Counted from the stretch's first letter, positions 15,877 to 21,275 are shown. The stretch: DNA of 21,275 nucleotides from an uncultured Oscillospiraceae bacterium (GCA_902489595.1 CABUAS010000026.1:1-21275); one strand, 5' to 3'. Notes: generated by a model not told the origin, from the letters alone. Program-made: numbers and translations.

Positions 15877-15911
15877 TGTTATATTTATACAATAAAATGT
15901 ATATTTATACA
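15877..15911. promoter_or_regulatory. Two tandem ARG-box-like operators (putative ArgR/AhrC sites)
   Basis: TGTATATTTATACA (15898-15911) is a palindrome with 6-bp arms and a 2-bp centre. TGTTATATTTATACA (15877-15891) repeats it with one inserted base. The two are 20 bp apart, close to the two-turn spacing known for paired ArgR boxes, and their sequence resembles the TGAATAATTATTCA-type consensus. They sit 17 bp upstream of the argC -35 box and between the divergent argC and endolysin genes. Most arginine repressor sites overlap the core promoter, so this upstream position is somewhat unusual. Confidence 0.65.
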
Positions 15912-15963
15912 AAAATTAAATTGCTTTTGTAACTGATTTTGCCGTGTATCATAGAATATAAAA

Positions 15964-15979
15964 CGGGGAGTTATCCCCG
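15964..15979 (+). other. Short hairpin in the 5' leader of the endolysin-like gene
   Basis: CGGGGA (15964-15969) and TCCCCG (15974-15979) form a 6-bp stem with loop GTTA, 29 bp upstream of the start codon and 17 bp upstream of its ribosome site. No T-run follows, so it is unlikely to be a terminator. It may stabilise the leader. No strong promoter was identified for this gene. Confidence 0.4.
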
Positions 15980-16008
15980 AATTGCAGATAATTTGCAGGA
16001 GTGATTAT

Positions 16009-16923
16009 ATGAATCTGAAAGAATTTTTTGCATCGCTTAACGGCAAATTTATTGATGTTGACGGAGCAGGGAGCAAGACAAATAAAAATCAGTGTGTTGA
16101 TGTTATAAAGGCATACTGCAGTCGTGTTTTCGGCGTTCCGATTTCCGAAATGAGCGGTTACGGTGATGCGTGGGAATATTACACGAATTTTTCATCAAAG
16201 CCTGCCATTACTCCTTATTTTAATAAGCTGGCTTATAAAAAAGGTTTCAACTTCAGAGCGGGGGATATTGTCGTATGGAAAAAGGATATTAATTCAATAA
16301 ATGCGGGTCATATCGCAGTTGCAACAGGTAAGTACACTTCTTCTACTGTTGAAACTTTTGACCAGAATTTTCCGAACAGAACCCCCTGCCATTTTGAAAT
16401 TCACAGTCACAGCAAAATTTACGGAGTGCTGCGCCCGAAAGATTACAGTAAAGTAACGGGGGAAGGCGGCGGCACTGATTTGCTTTTAGGCACAGGCAGT
16501 TTTCCAAAGCCTGTTAAATGGCAGAACGGCAGTACAAAAGAGACCGTTTTTAAAATGAACGATTTAAGCGAAGAAATCGGAGTAATTTCAAAACACGAAG
16601 GTGCACTTTGCTACAGCAAATCGGGCAATTCTTATGTTGTTGTGTATGATCTTGACGATACAGATAAGCATAAAGTCGGCTTTGTTAAGTATGCAGGCGG
16701 TGTGGATTATGCGCCTCCCGAAAGCAAAACCTATAAAAACGGCAGTACTCCCGAAATTGTTTATGCCGATACTGCAAAAAAGACAAAAACAGGCTCGCTT
16801 GATATAAACGAAACCTGTTATTGCCTCGGAAAAATAGACGGTATGTATCTTGTGCTCTATAAAGTTAACGGCACATCGCTCCAAAAATGCGGCTTTGTGT
16901 CTTACCACGGCGGTCTTGATTAA
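16009..16923 (+). CDS. CHAP-domain endolysin-like peptidoglycan hydrolase with two C-terminal SH3-like repeats
   Basis: This is a 304-aa protein starting at ATG 16009, with AGGAG 7 nt upstream. Residues about 20-145 form a CHAP cysteine hydrolase domain: Cys29 (NQCVDVIKAY), GDIVVW (85-90), His101 (AGHIAVATG), and FDQN (117-120), which probably completes the active site. Such domains cut peptide bonds or the amide link in peptidoglycan. After a glycine-rich linker (about 151-163), two repeats (about 169-231 and 241-303) share NGST.E.V, a G-S/I turn, and GFV.Y.GG, and look like SH3-type wall-binding modules. There is no signal peptide, as in holin-dependent phage endolysins, and a small holin-like gene follows. 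It could be a phage-derived lysin or a domesticated cell-wall enzyme. The repeats do not match a family I can name with certainty. Confidence 0.82.
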   Translation: MNLKEFFASLNGKFIDVDGAGSKTNKNQCVDVIKAYCSRVFGVPISEMSGYGDAWEYYTNFSSKPAITPYFNKLAYKKGFNFRAGDIVVWKKDINSINAGHIAVATGKYTSSTVETFDQNFPNRTPCHFEIHSHSKIYGVLRPKDYSKVTGEGGGTDLLLGTGSFPKPVKWQNGSTKETVFKMNDLSEEIGVISKHEGALCYSKSGNSYVVVYDLDDTDKHKVGFVKYAGGVDYAPPESKTYKNGSTPEIVYADTAKKTKTGSLDINETCYCLGKIDGMYLVLYKVNGTSLQKCGFVSYHGGLD

Positions 16924-16954
16924 TCTATTTTTGTTACGAAATTCAAAATAATTC

Positions 16955-16978
16955 GTAGGGGCGGATATTATCCGCCCG
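16955..16978 (+). repeat. Palindromic repeat unit (GTAGGGGCGG type) between endolysin- and holin-like genes
   Basis: The GTA head is followed by GGGCGGATA (16959-16967) and TATCCGCCC (16969-16977), a perfect 9-bp stem around one base. It shares the GTAGGG head and the palindromic design with the units at 13387 and 19882. A degenerate relative lies near 5272-5285. There is no T-tract, so the two flanking genes may still be co-transcribed. Confidence 0.7.
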
Positions 16979-17023
16979 TTTGATTAATGAAAATTATTTG
17001 TTAAAAGAGGAGTGTTTTATTTT

Positions 17024-17290
17024 ATGAAAAAAGAATTCAGCAAAATGATTGTTGTCACTGCTGTTTTGATTGCAGTGTTCAACATTATAGTATATTGGAT
17101 TGCTGTTTTTAAAGACCTTAATCCTGACAGTACAATGCCTGTTTCATCAATGGTGCAGATTTTCGGTGCAATCCTGAGTTATTGTCTGTATCAACTGGGA
17201 CTTAAGAACAGCCGTAATAAATACGGCATCGACGCAAACGGTCAGCCGTTTAAACTCAATGACAGTTCATCTCAATATGATTCGGAATAA
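17024..17290 (+). CDS. Small two-TM membrane protein, holin-like
   Basis: This is an 88-aa protein starting at ATG 17024. AGAGGAG lies 11 nt upstream, and an in-frame GTG at 17012 overlaps that site and is less likely. Two hydrophobic segments are visible (about 9-29, VVTAVLIAVFNIIVYWIAVF, and about 43-60, MVQIFGAILSYCLYQLGL), separated by a short acidic/Pro loop. A charged, polar tail follows (61-88). Size, two membrane spans, charged C-terminus and position directly after an endolysin-like gene fit a phage holin. I recognise no specific family, so the holin role is inferred. The gene ends at a strong terminator. Confidence 0.68.
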   Translation: MKKEFSKMIVVTAVLIAVFNIIVYWIAVFKDLNPDSTMPVSSMVQIFGAILSYCLYQLGLKNSRNKYGIDANGQPFKLNDSSSQYDSE

Positions 17291-17325
17291 AAAAACGGTT
17301 TAAATCAAATGATTTAAACCGTTTT

Positions 17326-17326
<1 letters not shown>
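17291..17326. terminator. Bidirectional Rho-independent terminator between the holin-like gene and tRNA-Thr
   Basis: CGGTTTAAATCA and TGATTTAAACCG pair perfectly around AA. The stem is extended by an A-run on one side and a T-run on the other (17291-17326), so it can terminate transcripts from both directions. It starts directly after the holin-like stop codon and ends at the encoded CCA of tRNA-Thr. Confidence 0.9.
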
Positions 17327-17401
<75 letters not shown>

Positions 17402-17416
17402 ATATGCATAAAAAAA

Positions 17417-17493
17417 TGGCGACCCGGAACGGACTTGAACCGTCGACCTCCTGCGTGACAGGCAGGCGTTCTAACCAGCTGAACTACCGGGCC
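17417..17493 (-). tRNA. tRNA-Asp (anticodon GTC)
   Basis: This 77-nt tRNA has acceptor arms GGCCCGG / CCGGGTC, discriminator G (expected for Asp) and an encoded CCA. The anticodon stem CCTGC / GCAGG closes the loop CTGTCAC, giving anticodon GTC. It is first in a two-tRNA transcription unit. Confidence 0.96.
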
Positions 17494-17511
17494 ACAACTC
17501 TTGCAAGTGGT

Positions 17512-17540
17512 ATTATACGAAATAAGGACTTATTTGTCAA
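17512..17540 (-). promoter_or_regulatory. Consensus promoter of the tRNA-Asp/tRNA-Thr unit
   Basis: Perfect TTGACA (17535-17540) and TATAAT (17512-17517) boxes on the minus strand are 17 bp apart. They lie 18 bp upstream of the mature tRNA-Asp 5' end. Confidence 0.9.
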
Positions 17541-17579
17541 GAGTTAATTTTAATAATCAATGATTTTTGCAAATAATAA

Positions 17580-17602
17580 CGGGCAGAAATTACTTCCGCC
17601 CG
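17580..17602 (-). terminator. Probable terminator of gdhA
   Basis: On the minus strand CGGGCGGAA pairs with TTCTGCCCG (one G-T pair) around a 5-nt loop, followed by the T-rich GTTATTATTTG. It lies 38 bp after the gdhA stop codon. The T-tract is interrupted, so strength is uncertain. Confidence 0.65.
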
Positions 17603-17640
17603 CCGTTTATATAATTGTTTGTTATAGAATTTTTTGTGGA

Positions 17641-18987
17641 TTAAACAATACCCTGTGCCATCATTGCATCTGCAACCTTAAGGAAGCCTGCGATGTTAGC
17701 ACCCGCAACGAGATTGCCTTCCATACCGTATTTCTTAGCAGCCTCACAACTCTTTTTGTAGATATTTTCCATAATTTCTTTAAGTTGTGAATCAACATCT
17801 TCAAATGTCCACGGCTTTCTGCCGCTGTTCTGGCACATTTCAAGCGCTGATGTAGCAACACCGCCTGCGTTTGTAGCCTTTGCAGGTCCGAAAAGTACGC
17901 CGTGTTCCTGGAAAACAAGAACTGCCTCTGGTGTTGACGGCATATTTGCACCTTCGCAGACTGCGATTACGCCGTTTTCAACAAGTTTTTTGGCAGATTC
18001 TTCGTCAATCTCATTCTGAGTAGCGCAGGGAAGAGCAATATCGCATTTTGTAGACCAAACGCCGCTGCAGCCCTCGTGGTATTCAGCGTCTGTGTGAACG
18101 CTTACATATTCTTTAATTCTTTTTCTTTCAACTTCTTTAAGTTCTTTGATAAGGTCAAGGTCGATACCGTTTTTATCAACAATATAGCCGTTTGAGTCGC
18201 TCATTGTAATAACTTTTGCGCCGAGCTGAGTTGCCTTTTCACAAGCATAAATTGCAACATTTCCCGAACCTGAAAGGCAGACTGTCTTGCCGTTGAAGGA
18301 ATTGCTGTGGTCGTTGAGCATTGCCTCTGTGTAGTAGCAAAGTCCGTAGCCTGTAGCCTCTGTTCTTGCAAGTGAGCCGCCGTATGAAAGACCTTTGCCC
18401 GTAAGTACGCCTACATTTTCATTTCGCAGTCTTTTGTACTGACCGAAAAGGAAACCGATTTCTCTTCCGCCTACGCCGATGTCGCCTGCAGGAACGTCTG
18501 TATCAGCGCCGATGTGCTTTGAGAGTTCTGTCATAAAACTCTGGCAGAAGCGCATAACTTCCATATCACTCTTGCCCTTAGGGTCAAAGTCAGAACCGCC
18601 CTTACCGCCGCCGATAGGAAGACCTGTAAGGCTGTTCTTGAAAATCTGTTCAAAACCGAGGAATTTGATGATTCCTTCATATACCGATGGGTGGAAACGA
18701 AGACCGCCCTTGTATGGTCCGATTGCACTGTTGAACTGAATTCTGTAGCCACGGTTAATCTGAACCTTTCCGTTGTCATCTACCCACGGAACTCTGAATT
18801 TTATAATTCTTTCAGGCTCCACAATGCTCTCAAAAATGCCGCGCTCAATGTATTCAGGGTGAGCGTCTGCAACAGGAGCAAGCGATTCAAGAACTTCGAA
18901 AACGGCCTGATGAAATTCAGGTTCATTCGGGTTGCGCTTAATAACTCGCTGGTAAAGACCTGCAAGATATTCGTTGTTAATACTCAT
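17641..18987 (-). CDS. gdhA: NADP-type glutamate dehydrogenase
   Basis: This 448-aa hexameric class I enzyme interconverts 2-oxoglutarate plus ammonia and glutamate. Substrate-site residues are Lys93 (PYKGGLRFHP), Lys117, Lys129 (IGGGKGGSDF) and catalytic Asp169 (DVPAGDIGVGGRE). The Rossmann motif is GSGNVA, followed by TMSDSNG at the end of the second strand, as in NADP-dependent members. Length is normal and GGGAGG lies 8 nt before the ATG. It is monocistronic, between the tRNA unit and a membrane protein gene. Its product glutamate is the precursor of the nearby arginine operon. The upstream region carries a promoter with a palindromic spacer and two dyad repeats. Confidence 0.96.
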   Translation of the reverse strand: MSINNEYLAGLYQRVIKRNPNEPEFHQAVFEVLESLAPVADAHPEYIERGIFESIVEPERIIKFRVPWVDDNGKVQINRGYRIQFNSAIGPYKGGLRFHPSVYEGIIKFLGFEQIFKNSLTGLPIGGGKGGSDFDPKGKSDMEVMRFCQSFMTELSKHIGADTDVPAGDIGVGGREIGFLFGQYKRLRNENVGVLTGKGLSYGGSLARTEATGYGLCYYTEAMLNDHSNSFNGKTVCLSGSGNVAIYACEKATQLGAKVITMSDSNGYIVDKNGIDLDLIKELKEVERKRIKEYVSVHTDAEYHEGCSGVWSTKCDIALPCATQNEIDEESAKKLVENGVIAVCEGANMPSTPEAVLVFQEHGVLFGPAKATNAGGVATSALEMCQNSGRKPWTFEDVDSQLKEIMENIYKKSCEAAKKYGMEGNLVAGANIAGFLKVADAMMAQGIV

Positions 18988-19020
18988 ATTGTTTTCCTCC
19001 CATATTTTGTTTATGCAAAT

Positions 19021-19049
19021 ATTTTACTACACTAAAGTGTTGTTGACAA
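19021..19049 (-). promoter_or_regulatory. gdhA promoter with a palindrome in the spacer
   Basis: On the minus strand TTGTCA (19044-19049) and TAAAAT (19021-19026) are 17 bp apart, 33 bp upstream of the gdhA ATG. The spacer contains the palindrome ACACT-AA-AGTGT (19029-19040). A protein bound there would block RNA polymerase, so it may be an operator. Confidence 0.7.
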
Positions 19050-19125
19050 TGCACAAATTTTCAGAAATGTTTTTGTGCAATTTGAAAAAAACTATACACA
19101 TTTAACAGAAATCGGTCAATTTTTT

Positions 19126-19164
19126 ATGAGCAGTTACTCACAAAAATGGTGAGCAGTTACTCAC
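19126..19164. promoter_or_regulatory. Two identical dyad elements upstream of gdhA (putative operators)
   Basis: TGAGCAGTTACTCAC occurs twice (19127-19141 and 19150-19164), 23 bp apart. Each copy is a dyad with arms TGAG / CTCA around CAGTTA; the second extends to GTGAG / CTCAC. They lie about 80-115 bp upstream of the gdhA -35 box and 55 bp from the terminator of the membrane protein gene, so gdhA is the only nearby promoter. The spacing differs from GlnR/TnrA (TGTNA-N7-TNACA) and CRP (TGTGA-N6-TCACA) sites. The cognate regulator is unknown. Confidence 0.6.
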
Positions 19165-19218
19165 AATATACAGTGTGACTGCAATTATTTACATACTATT
19201 GATAGAAAACATAAAGAA

Positions 19219-19241
19219 AAAAGGAGCAAAACGCTCCTTTT
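19219..19241 (-). terminator. Terminator overlapping the stop codon of the membrane protein gene
   Basis: AAAAGGAGC (19219-19227) and GCTCCTTTT (19233-19241) form a 9-bp stem with a 5-nt loop. In the minus direction it is followed by TTC after a T-run. Its first arm begins inside the TAA stop at 19240-19242. Confidence 0.85.
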
Positions 19242-19767
19242 ATATACCATATGTTGATGTAAGCGGATCTTTGAATAATGGAATCAGCGGAGGTGCAAAT
19301 GTAAAAATGATAAACACTGATGCAATTAAAATAAGCGCAAATATTGAAATATTGCTTAAAAGGTTACTGTTCTTGCCGAAGTTTTTCGTTATCATATAAC
19401 TGATTAAAAAGGAAAATCCAACGCCGATATAAAATGAAAGTATATCAACAAACATACTTTCACTTCCCGTTATGCCCTGATAACTGTAATAAAAAGCGAT
19501 TGTAAAAATTATTCCGCCTGTTATTCCTGCCGCTTTAGCAGGAAAGAAACTGTTCTTTTTGTCAAATAAAAAATATTCGGCAATACACCAAATAAAATAG
19601 GGAAAAAACAATAATTTCTGATGTTCCCACACACTTTCGTTAACAGGGCAGAATAACCCGACAATAACTGAATTATTCAGCCATTCAAATAAAAAGTGAT
19701 TTATTGTTCCGAAAAGAGATACAAATATAAATCCGAAAAGCTCAAAATTAAACAGCTTCTTGCTCAT
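19240..19767 (-). CDS. DUF6512-like multi-pass membrane protein
   Basis: This 175-aa protein starts at ATG 19767 (MSKKLFNFELFG). GGTGA lies 7 nt upstream, and an in-frame GTG three codons earlier lies within that ribosome site. About five hydrophobic segments are visible (around 10-28, 50-66, 75-95, 103-125 and 135-158). The conserved signature PVNESVWEHQKLLFFP, after a GTINHFLFEW helix, matches the DUF6512 family as I remember it. Function is unknown. It is monocistronic, with its own terminator. Nothing next to it suggests a pathway. Confidence 0.72.
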   Translation of the reverse strand: MSKKLFNFELFGFIFVSLFGTINHFLFEWLNNSVIVGLFCPVNESVWEHQKLLFFPYFIWCIAEYFLFDKKNSFFPAKAAGITGGIIFTIAFYYSYQGITGSESMFVDILSFYIGVGFSFLISYMITKNFGKNSNLLSNISIFALILIASVFIIFTFAPPLIPLFKDPLTSTYGI

Positions 19768-19826
19768 ATAAATCACCGATATATTATATGAGTTTAAATT
19801 TTACTTATTCTGATTAAAATCAATTT

Positions 19827-19854
19827 GTACGGTGCGGCGTCCTTGACGCACCGT
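19827..19854 (+). repeat. Palindromic repeat unit, copy 2 (GGTGCGG type)
   Basis: This unit is 26/28 identical to 13387-13414, with GGTGCG / CGCACC arms and a similar downstream flank (CAATTAGCTCT). It lies in the 376-bp gene-free stretch between the membrane protein gene and tRNA-Ser. Confidence 0.75.
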
Positions 19855-19881
19855 ATATAGCAATTAGCTCTATTCAACACA

Positions 19882-19908
19882 GTAGGGGAGGGTCTCTGTG
19901 CCCTCCCG
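19882..19908 (+). repeat. Palindromic repeat unit (GTAGGGGAGGG type)
   Basis: The GTAG head is followed by GGGAGGG and CCCTCCC arms around an 8-nt loop (TCTCTGTG). It shares the head and layout of the units at 13387 and 16955 but has a different stem. It lies 27 bp after the unit at 19827-19854, so two different units sit side by side. Confidence 0.7.
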
Positions 19909-19999
19909 AAATTTTTTCGCCGCAGCATATTTCACAGCATCACTTTTCATATGTCAAAAACATATTTCATAAATCTCGCTGTTAATTTTTTACTGGGTG

Positions 20000-20104
20000 A
20001 GAGGGTGGGATTCTCTTCTCAACTATCGAAAGGTGCACTGTACCTTTCTCCCTAATTTTTTTCGGCTTACACCTCAAAATTTGGAGTTCGTTTCTCATCC
20101 CACC
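20000..20104. other. Structured element beside tRNA-Ser with a 14-nt tRNA match
   Basis: GGTGGGAT (20004-20011) and ATCCCACC (20097-20104) would close a long stem-loop. Inside it GAAAGGT (20028-20034) and ACCTTTC (20042-20048) form a perfect 7-bp hairpin. The 14 nt at 20000-20013 are identical to 20159-20172, part of the acceptor and T-arm 3' strand of tRNA-Ser. It may be a remnant attachment site, a decayed tRNA-derived repeat or a small structured RNA. No promoter for it was identified. The remaining sequence at 19909-19999 shows nothing recognisable. Confidence 0.5.
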
Positions 20105-20120
20105 ATATCATACCGAAAAC

Positions 20121-20148
20121 AAAAAAGACACCCGATGGTGTCTTTTTT
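20121..20148. terminator. Bidirectional terminator next to tRNA-Ser
   Basis: AAAAAAGACACC (20121-20132) and GGTGTCTTTTTT (20137-20148) pair perfectly around CGAT. It begins 4 nt beyond the 3' end of tRNA-Ser and has T-runs in both directions. Confidence 0.92.
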
Positions 20149-20152
20149 ATTT

Positions 20153-20241
20153 TGGCGCAGAGGGTGGGATTCGAACCCACGCGCCCTTTCGGACAAACGG
20201 TTTTCAAGACCGCCTCGTTATGACCACTTCGATACCTCTGC
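20153..20241 (-). tRNA. tRNA-Ser (anticodon TGA)
   Basis: This 89-nt tRNA has acceptor arms GCAGAGG / CCTCTGC, discriminator G and an encoded CCA. The anticodon loop CTTGAAA gives anticodon TGA. A long variable arm (TTTGTCCGAAAGGGCGCG) is typical of tRNA-Ser. It is a single-gene unit with its own promoter and terminator. Confidence 0.96.
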
Positions 20242-20255
20242 TCAACTGCCTCAAT

Positions 20256-20284
20256 ATATTATCATATCGCTTTATAATTGTCAA
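20256..20284 (-). promoter_or_regulatory. Promoter of tRNA-Ser
   Basis: On the minus strand TTGACA (20279-20284) and TAATAT (20256-20261) are 17 bp apart, 14 bp upstream of the mature tRNA 5' end. Confidence 0.87.
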
Positions 20285-20296
20285 GTGTTTTTTTTA

Positions 20297-20326
20297 AACA
20301 AAAAACCACGGCGTTTTTACCGTGGT
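20297..20326 (-). terminator. Terminator of the sigma factor/zinc-ribbon operon
   Basis: ACCACGG and CCGTGGT (20305-20326) form a 7-bp stem with an 8-nt loop, followed on the minus strand by TTTTTTGT. It lies 16 bp past the zinc-ribbon stop codon. Confidence 0.88.
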
Positions 20327-20342
20327 ATAGCATATCGGGTTA

Positions 20343-20621
20343 TTAGCCTTCCTGCTGTCTTTTTGCGAAACATTCACTGCAATATACAGGTCTGTCATCT
20401 CTCGGAACGAAAGGAACTTTACATTCTGCTCCGCATTCAGCACAAACAGCATCGTGCATTTCTCTCGGTGCTCTTGCAGCTGCTTTTCTTGCATCACGGC
20501 AGGCTTTACATCTCTGCGGCTCATTTACAAAGCCTTTTTCAGCGTAGAACTCCTGCTCACCGGCAGTGAAAATAAATTCATTTCCACAATCCTTGCAAAC
20601 TAATGTCTTGTCTTCGTACAT
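20343..20621 (-). CDS. Two-zinc-ribbon protein (zinc-ribbon plus CxxC-x17-CxxC domains)
   Basis: This is a 92-aa protein starting at ATG 20621 (MYEDKTLVCKDCG), with AGAGG upstream. A longer in-frame extension would overlap the sigma factor gene and is rejected. The first ribbon uses Cys9/Cys12 and Cys38/Cys41 in a probable zinc-ribbon domain (FIFTAGEQEFYAEKGF). The second uses Cys60/Cys63 and Cys81/Cys84 with exactly 17 residues between the CxxC pairs (the TIGR04272-type motif) and VPFVPRDDRPVYC. A basic Arg/Ala stretch (44-53) joins them. These small proteins are common in Clostridia but have no firm function; nucleic-acid binding or a regulatory role is a guess. The gene starts 28 bp after the sigma factor stop codon and probably shares its transcript. 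Confidence 0.85.
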   Translation of the reverse strand: MYEDKTLVCKDCGNEFIFTAGEQEFYAEKGFVNEPQRCKACRDARKAAARAPREMHDAVCAECGAECKVPFVPRDDRPVYCSECFAKRQQEG

Positions 20622-20649
20622 AATACATACCTCTAAAAAATTTTTTGAC

Positions 20650-21222
20650 TTAGAAGGAAACCTCTTTAAGTTTCTTTCGGATTCGCTGCAAAGCATTATC
20701 AATCGCTTTTGGTGATTTGCTGAGCCTTTCGCCAATTTCGCTGTAACTGCATCCAACCATATGTAATCTTAAAACGCTGTTTTCGAATTCAGAAAGATTA
20801 TTTTTGAGCAGATTAGTCAGTAAGGATACGCTTTCTTGTGCAAGGAAAGAATCTTCGGCGCTTAAATATGCTGAACTGTCTCCCACAAATTCTTCCTCAA
20901 GAGGAACTACGTCTTTGTCGGGAATATCTTTTTTTCTGTTCAGCTTTCTGAGCGCTGTTTGAATAGAATTATTAATACAAGTAAAACAGTAAGTGCTGAA
21001 TTTTGCACCCTTTGAGCGGTCATAGGATTTAACTGCTGCCAAAAGACCTATCATACCTTCCTGAACAAGGTCGTCCTTATCAAGAGAAGTATTGATGAAT
21101 TTTACTGCGGCAGCCTCTACTGCACCCCTGTATTTTTTGATAATAAGGTTGACGGCCTCATTATCTCCTTCTTTTGCCAGTGAAAGAATTTCGTTTTCAG
21201 TTTTATCGCTAAACTTATCCAT
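20650..21222 (-). CDS. SigH-like RNA polymerase sigma-70 family factor
   Basis: This is a 190-aa sigma factor starting at ATG 21222 (MDKFSDKTENEIL), with GGGGGA just upstream. Longer in-frame starts are rejected because they would cross the promoter -10 box. Region 2 spans about 25-93, with DLVQEGMIGLLAAVKSYD as the core-binding segment. Region 4 is at about 131-188 (SEFENSVLRLHMVGCSYSEIGERL). The end, KAIDNALQRIRKKLKEV, closely resembles the C-terminus of Bacillus SigH (Spo0H), and length fits (about 190-218). No region 1.1 or 3 is present. It may be the sporulation/transition sigma factor or a clostridial paralogue. The gene after it is a zinc-ribbon protein; the upstream neighbour is outside the window. 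Confidence 0.85.
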   Translation of the reverse strand: MDKFSDKTENEILSLAKEGDNEAVNLIIKKYRGAVEAAAVKFINTSLDKDDLVQEGMIGLLAAVKSYDRSKGAKFSTYCFTCINNSIQTALRKLNRKKDIPDKDVVPLEEEFVGDSSAYLSAEDSFLAQESVSLLTNLLKNNLSEFENSVLRLHMVGCSYSEIGERLSKSPKAIDNALQRIRKKLKEVSF

Positions 21223-21241
21223 AATTCCCCCACATAATATC

Positions 21242-21270
21242 ATAATATAACAAAAATCATATATAGTCAA
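21242..21270 (-). promoter_or_regulatory. Promoter of the sigma factor operon
   Basis: On the minus strand TTGACT (21265-21270) and TATTAT (21242-21247) are 17 bp apart, 20 bp upstream of the start codon. This supports the shorter protein start. Confidence 0.72.
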
Positions 21271-21275
21271 GACAT

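Noticed and set aside
15793..15912. N-terminal extension of argC upstream of 15792
   Set aside because: It crosses the TTGACA/TATAAT promoter and the ARG-box region and lacks ArgC-like sequence.
19126..19164. CRP/FNR-type or GlnR/TnrA site upstream of gdhA
   Set aside because: The GTGA...TCAC arms are separated by 8 bp, where CRP needs 6, and the TGTNA-N7-TNACA pattern of GlnR/TnrA is absent.
19997..20569. 190-codon plus-strand open frame containing RRGWDSNPRALSD-like sequence
   Set aside because: It runs across tRNA-Ser, a terminator and the zinc-ribbon gene in antisense. The GWDSNPR motif is the usual artefact of translating a tRNA-Ser antisense strand.

Overview
The window looks like a chromosomal segment from a low-to-medium GC, anaerobic Firmicute of the class Clostridia, probably a gut-type Oscillospiraceae/Ruminococcaceae relative. 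The reasons are strong GGAGG-type ribosome binding sites, consensus sigma-A promoters, CCA-encoding tRNA genes, a SigH-like sigma factor, a clostridial-style NADP glutamate dehydrogenase, and several short palindromic intergenic repeats. The genus assignment is an inference; no rRNA or marker gene here settles it.

Layout. (1) 36-3076, minus strand: a tightly overlapping three-gene operon, purine nucleoside phosphorylase - mtnA - MTA/SAH deaminase-type amidohydrolase. Together these can convert 5'-methylthioadenosine to methylthioinosine, then methylthioribose-1-phosphate, then methylthioribulose-1-phosphate, without MtnN or MtnK. Divergent from it, with back-to-back promoters, is a BMP/PnrA-type nucleoside-binding lipoprotein (3211-5058). 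Its binding domain is interrupted by about three InlB-like repeats. (2) 5303-15792, minus strand: an arginine operon argC-argJ-argB-argD-argF-carA-carB that makes citrulline from glutamate. A consensus promoter and two tandem ARG-box-like palindromes lie upstream of argC. The last gene is a fusion of full-length carB with a full-length dapF-type domain whose first catalytic Cys is replaced by Ala. A 258-bp gap between argJ and argB contains a duplicated argJ 3' end and three successive hairpins. (3) 16009-17290, plus strand: a CHAP-domain endolysin-like protein with two C-terminal SH3-like repeats, and a small two-TM holin-like protein. They resemble a phage lysis cassette beside tRNA genes. 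(4) 17326-17493, minus strand: tRNA-Thr(GGT) and tRNA-Asp(GTC) under one consensus promoter. (5) 17641-18987, minus strand: gdhA. A palindrome sits inside its promoter spacer, and two identical dyad elements lie upstream. (6) 19240-19767, minus strand: a DUF6512-like membrane protein. (7) 19777-20152: a gene-free stretch with palindromic repeats, a structured element and a terminator. (8) 20153-20241: tRNA-Ser(TGA). (9) 20343-21222, minus strand: a SigH-like sigma factor and a two-ribbon zinc protein, probably one operon.

How it fits together: gdhA supplies glutamate, the arg operon turns glutamate into N-acetylated intermediates and citrulline, and carAB supplies the carbamoyl phosphate. argG and argH are not in the window. 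The most unusual points are the CarB::DapF fusion with its altered active site, the compact MTI-route salvage operon facing a modified nucleoside-binding lipoprotein, and the lysis-type gene pair between the arginine operon and the tRNAs. I found no CRISPR array, transposase, integrase or recognisable riboswitch.
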